Source: an uncultured Clostridium sp. (lineage in GTDB: Bacteria > Bacillota > Clostridia > TANB77 > CAG-508). From it: a DNA stretch of 7,220 nucleotides. Below, piece by piece: positions 5,998 to 7,220 of the stretch. The position numbers and the translations under genes were made by a program. How positions within the stretch are numbered: position 1 is the stretch's first letter; every line of letters begins with the position of its first letter. The stretch lies in contig CANOPV010000041.1 in the NCBI GenBank assembly GCA_947568605.1, forward strand, positions 1 through 7,220, written 5' to 3'. Under the pieces are notes generated by a model. It had not been told where the DNA came from. It saw only the letters and a program-made list of their open reading frames with translations, and made no database searches.

Positions 5998-7220
5998 TTA
6001 TTTTTCCTCCTTTAACTCTTTTATTTCTTGTTTTAAGATTTCTATTTCTTTTTGCATTTCTTCTATTAATTTACTTTGTTCTTGTATTGCTTTGGTTGCT
6101 GTTGCTATTATTGGAAGTTCATTTATATAATATCTTTCATTTGAGTTTTCTGTTTTTTCTTTTTTTAATACAAAGTTAGGGTCTATTTCTTCCATTTCTT
6201 GTGCAATATAACCTATATCATAATGTTTGTTGTCTGATTTCATTTCAAATTGCTTATGTCTTATTTGTTTTATTATATCTAAGGCATTTGTTGTACTATT
6301 TTTTATGTTCTTCTTTATTCTTCGGTCTGATGATATATTGTTGGCATATAGATTTCCGTCAACTTGCACATTACCATGAATATTAGCCAATGTTCTTACA
6401 TATAAATCAAAACCAACCTTTGATGTGCTATCTCCAAATTGCACATTACCACCATACAAACTTAATTTTCCTTCATCTGTCATTAAAATATATTTATCAT
6501 ATCCGATTTTAAAAGAATTACTGCCACCCTTATTAGCATAAAATTTTATAGAATCTAATATATTTATAGAAGGGTAGTCTATAATTCCATTTTCTGTCAA
6601 AGTCTTAGGACTTACTTCCATTAAAAATCTACCATCTATTGTATCAAAACATACAGATTGCATAGTTGGGTCTCCTGTCATTTTAATTTCTCCAAAAACA
6701 ATGCCTCTATCAATACCAGAAACTACTAAATCGCAACCACCTAACATTAATTGTCCACCAAAATTACCTGCATTTTTATTACCTACATAAAAATTTTCAA
6801 TCGACAATAAAGGTATAAATGTACCATCACTTTGTATTGTTATTCCCCAACACATACCATCAGAAATAGATTTAGCATATTCTCCTGGCACAGAAAAGGC
6901 TATATAATTTTTATTATTTACTTTTTTTACTCCCATTTCTCCAAACATTTCAGAATTACTATTATAAAAATGTTGTCCTAGTTTATCTAAAACCATTAAT
7001 AATTTTTTATTATTATCTTTAATCTGTAATTGTGCATTTATAAACTGTATGAAATCACTTATATTATTCCAAGCAATTTTTACTGCTTCTGCATTTTGTT
7101 GTATCTTTGTTCCAAATTCACTATTATTAACTTTTTTACTAACTTCTGTACTTATACTATCAGTTGTTTGCTTTATTTCAGTTTTTGCTGTTTCTATTGC
7201 TGTATCTGTATCTTCTGGTG
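5998..7220 (-). CDS. Phage tail fibre / minor structural protein with C-terminal peptidase S74 chaperone domain (start off the window)
   Basis: The frame is open from the right edge (first full codon 7218-7216) to TAA at 6000-5998: 406 visible residues. The Met at 6996 is internal, since 74 codons precede it without a stop, reading STEVSKKVNNSEFGTKIQQ and AVKIAWNNIS, typical of Firmicute tail-tip or fibre proteins. The middle part, rich in Gly, Asn and beta-forming residues, should be the trimeric shaft. The C-terminus is an S74 intramolecular chaperone: SSDRRIKKNI (6333-6304), then IGYIAQEMEEIDPNFV and ATKAIQEQ, ending in a Glu/Lys coiled coil of about 30 residues. In this family the domain folds the trimer and then cuts itself off at the Ser of the Ser-Asp pair (Ser codon 6330-6328). 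Base composition changes sharply at this domain boundary, which suggests module exchange. No clear terminator follows; the next ORF is translationally coupled. Confidence 0.88.
   Translation of the reverse strand, partial: PEDTDTAIETAKTEIKQTTDSISTEVSKKVNNSEFGTKIQQNAEAVKIAWNNISDFIQFINAQLQIKDNNKKLLMVLDKLGQHFYNSNSEMFGEMGVKKVNNKNYIAFSVPGEYAKSISDGMCWGITIQSDGTFIPLLSIENFYVGNKNAGNFGGQLMLGGCDLVVSGIDRGIVFGEIKMTGDPTMQSVCFDTIDGRFLMEVSPKTLTENGIIDYPSINILDSIKFYANKGGSNSFKIGYDKYILMTDEGKLSLYGGNVQFGDSTSKVGFDLYVRTLANIHGNVQVDGNLYANNISSDRRIKKNIKNSTTNALDIIKQIRHKQFEMKSDNKHYDIGYIAQEMEEIDPNFVLKKEKTENSNERYYINELPIIATATKAIQEQSKLIEEMQKEIEILKQEIKELKEEK
6006..6013 (-). promoter_or_regulatory. Ribosome binding site for the 52-codon ORF inside the tail gene
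   Basis: AAAGGAGG matches the anti-Shine-Dalgarno core and stands 8 bases from ATG 5997. It overlaps the last codons of the tail gene (KELKEEK, then stop). A site this strong at this spacing argues that the short ORF descends from a real, well-translated phage gene. Confidence 0.75.

Noticed and set aside
5933..6130. Plus-strand frame of 65 codons starting in the gap before the tail gene
   Set aside because: It starts with TTG without a good ribosome binding site and runs antisense to the S74 domain. The minus-strand 52-codon ORF in the same gap has a far better start.
6994..6996. Met at 6996 as the start of the tail gene
   Set aside because: The frame stays open for 74 more codons to the window edge with typical tail-protein sequence, and no ribosome binding site precedes this Met.
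1..7220. CRISPR arrays, tRNA or rRNA genes, riboswitches
   Set aside because: I saw no regularly spaced repeats, cloverleaf sequences or conserved RNA motifs on either strand.

Overview
The window is very AT-rich, has strong Shine-Dalgarno sites (AAGGAG, GGAGG, AAAGGAGG), a TTG start and AGA/ATA/TTA-rich codon use, and is read in the standard code. This fits a low-GC Firmicute (Clostridia or a related gut lineage); the species cannot be named from this sequence. Most genes lie on the minus strand; one lies on the plus strand.

Layout in coordinate order. (1) 1-2101, minus strand: two adjacent half-transporter genes of a heterodimeric ABC exporter. The complete, promoter-proximal gene (365-2101) has a degenerate ATPase site; the second gene (1-351) runs off the left edge. 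(2) 2102-2246: a compact divergent promoter region. (3) 2247-2912, plus strand: a J-domain protein with a C-terminal membrane anchor, started from TTG. (4) 2913-3019: a convergent gap with a GC-rich double hairpin. (5) 3020-5849, minus strand: a two-gene restriction-modification system. A specificity subunit with two target-recognition domains overlaps a fused polypeptide that carries a PD...ETK nuclease motif ahead of an N6-adenine methyltransferase. This is the architecture of BcgI-like (type IIB) enzymes, which need no separate HsdR. (6) 5839-5997, minus strand: a 52-codon ORF directly behind the tail gene (TAAATG) with a near-perfect ribosome binding site. Its first 15 residues look like the start of a phage tail-associated protein and the rest does not; it is probably the broken 5' end of the next phage gene. 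(7) 5998-7220, minus strand: the C-terminal part of a phage tail fibre or minor structural protein ending in a peptidase S74 chaperone domain; its start lies beyond the right edge.

Interpretation. The right side is the end of a prophage tail module. The restriction-modification pair, with its own good promoter lying inside the broken phage ORF, sits where further tail or lysis genes would be expected. That suggests a defence cassette inserted into, or forming the edge of, a prophage. Isoleucine codon choice differs strongly between the ABC genes (almost all ATA) and the methylase gene (mostly ATT), and base composition shifts sharply at the S74 domain boundary inside the tail gene. The window therefore looks like a mosaic of segments with different histories. 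The ABC exporter and J-protein show no evident functional link to the phage or defence genes.
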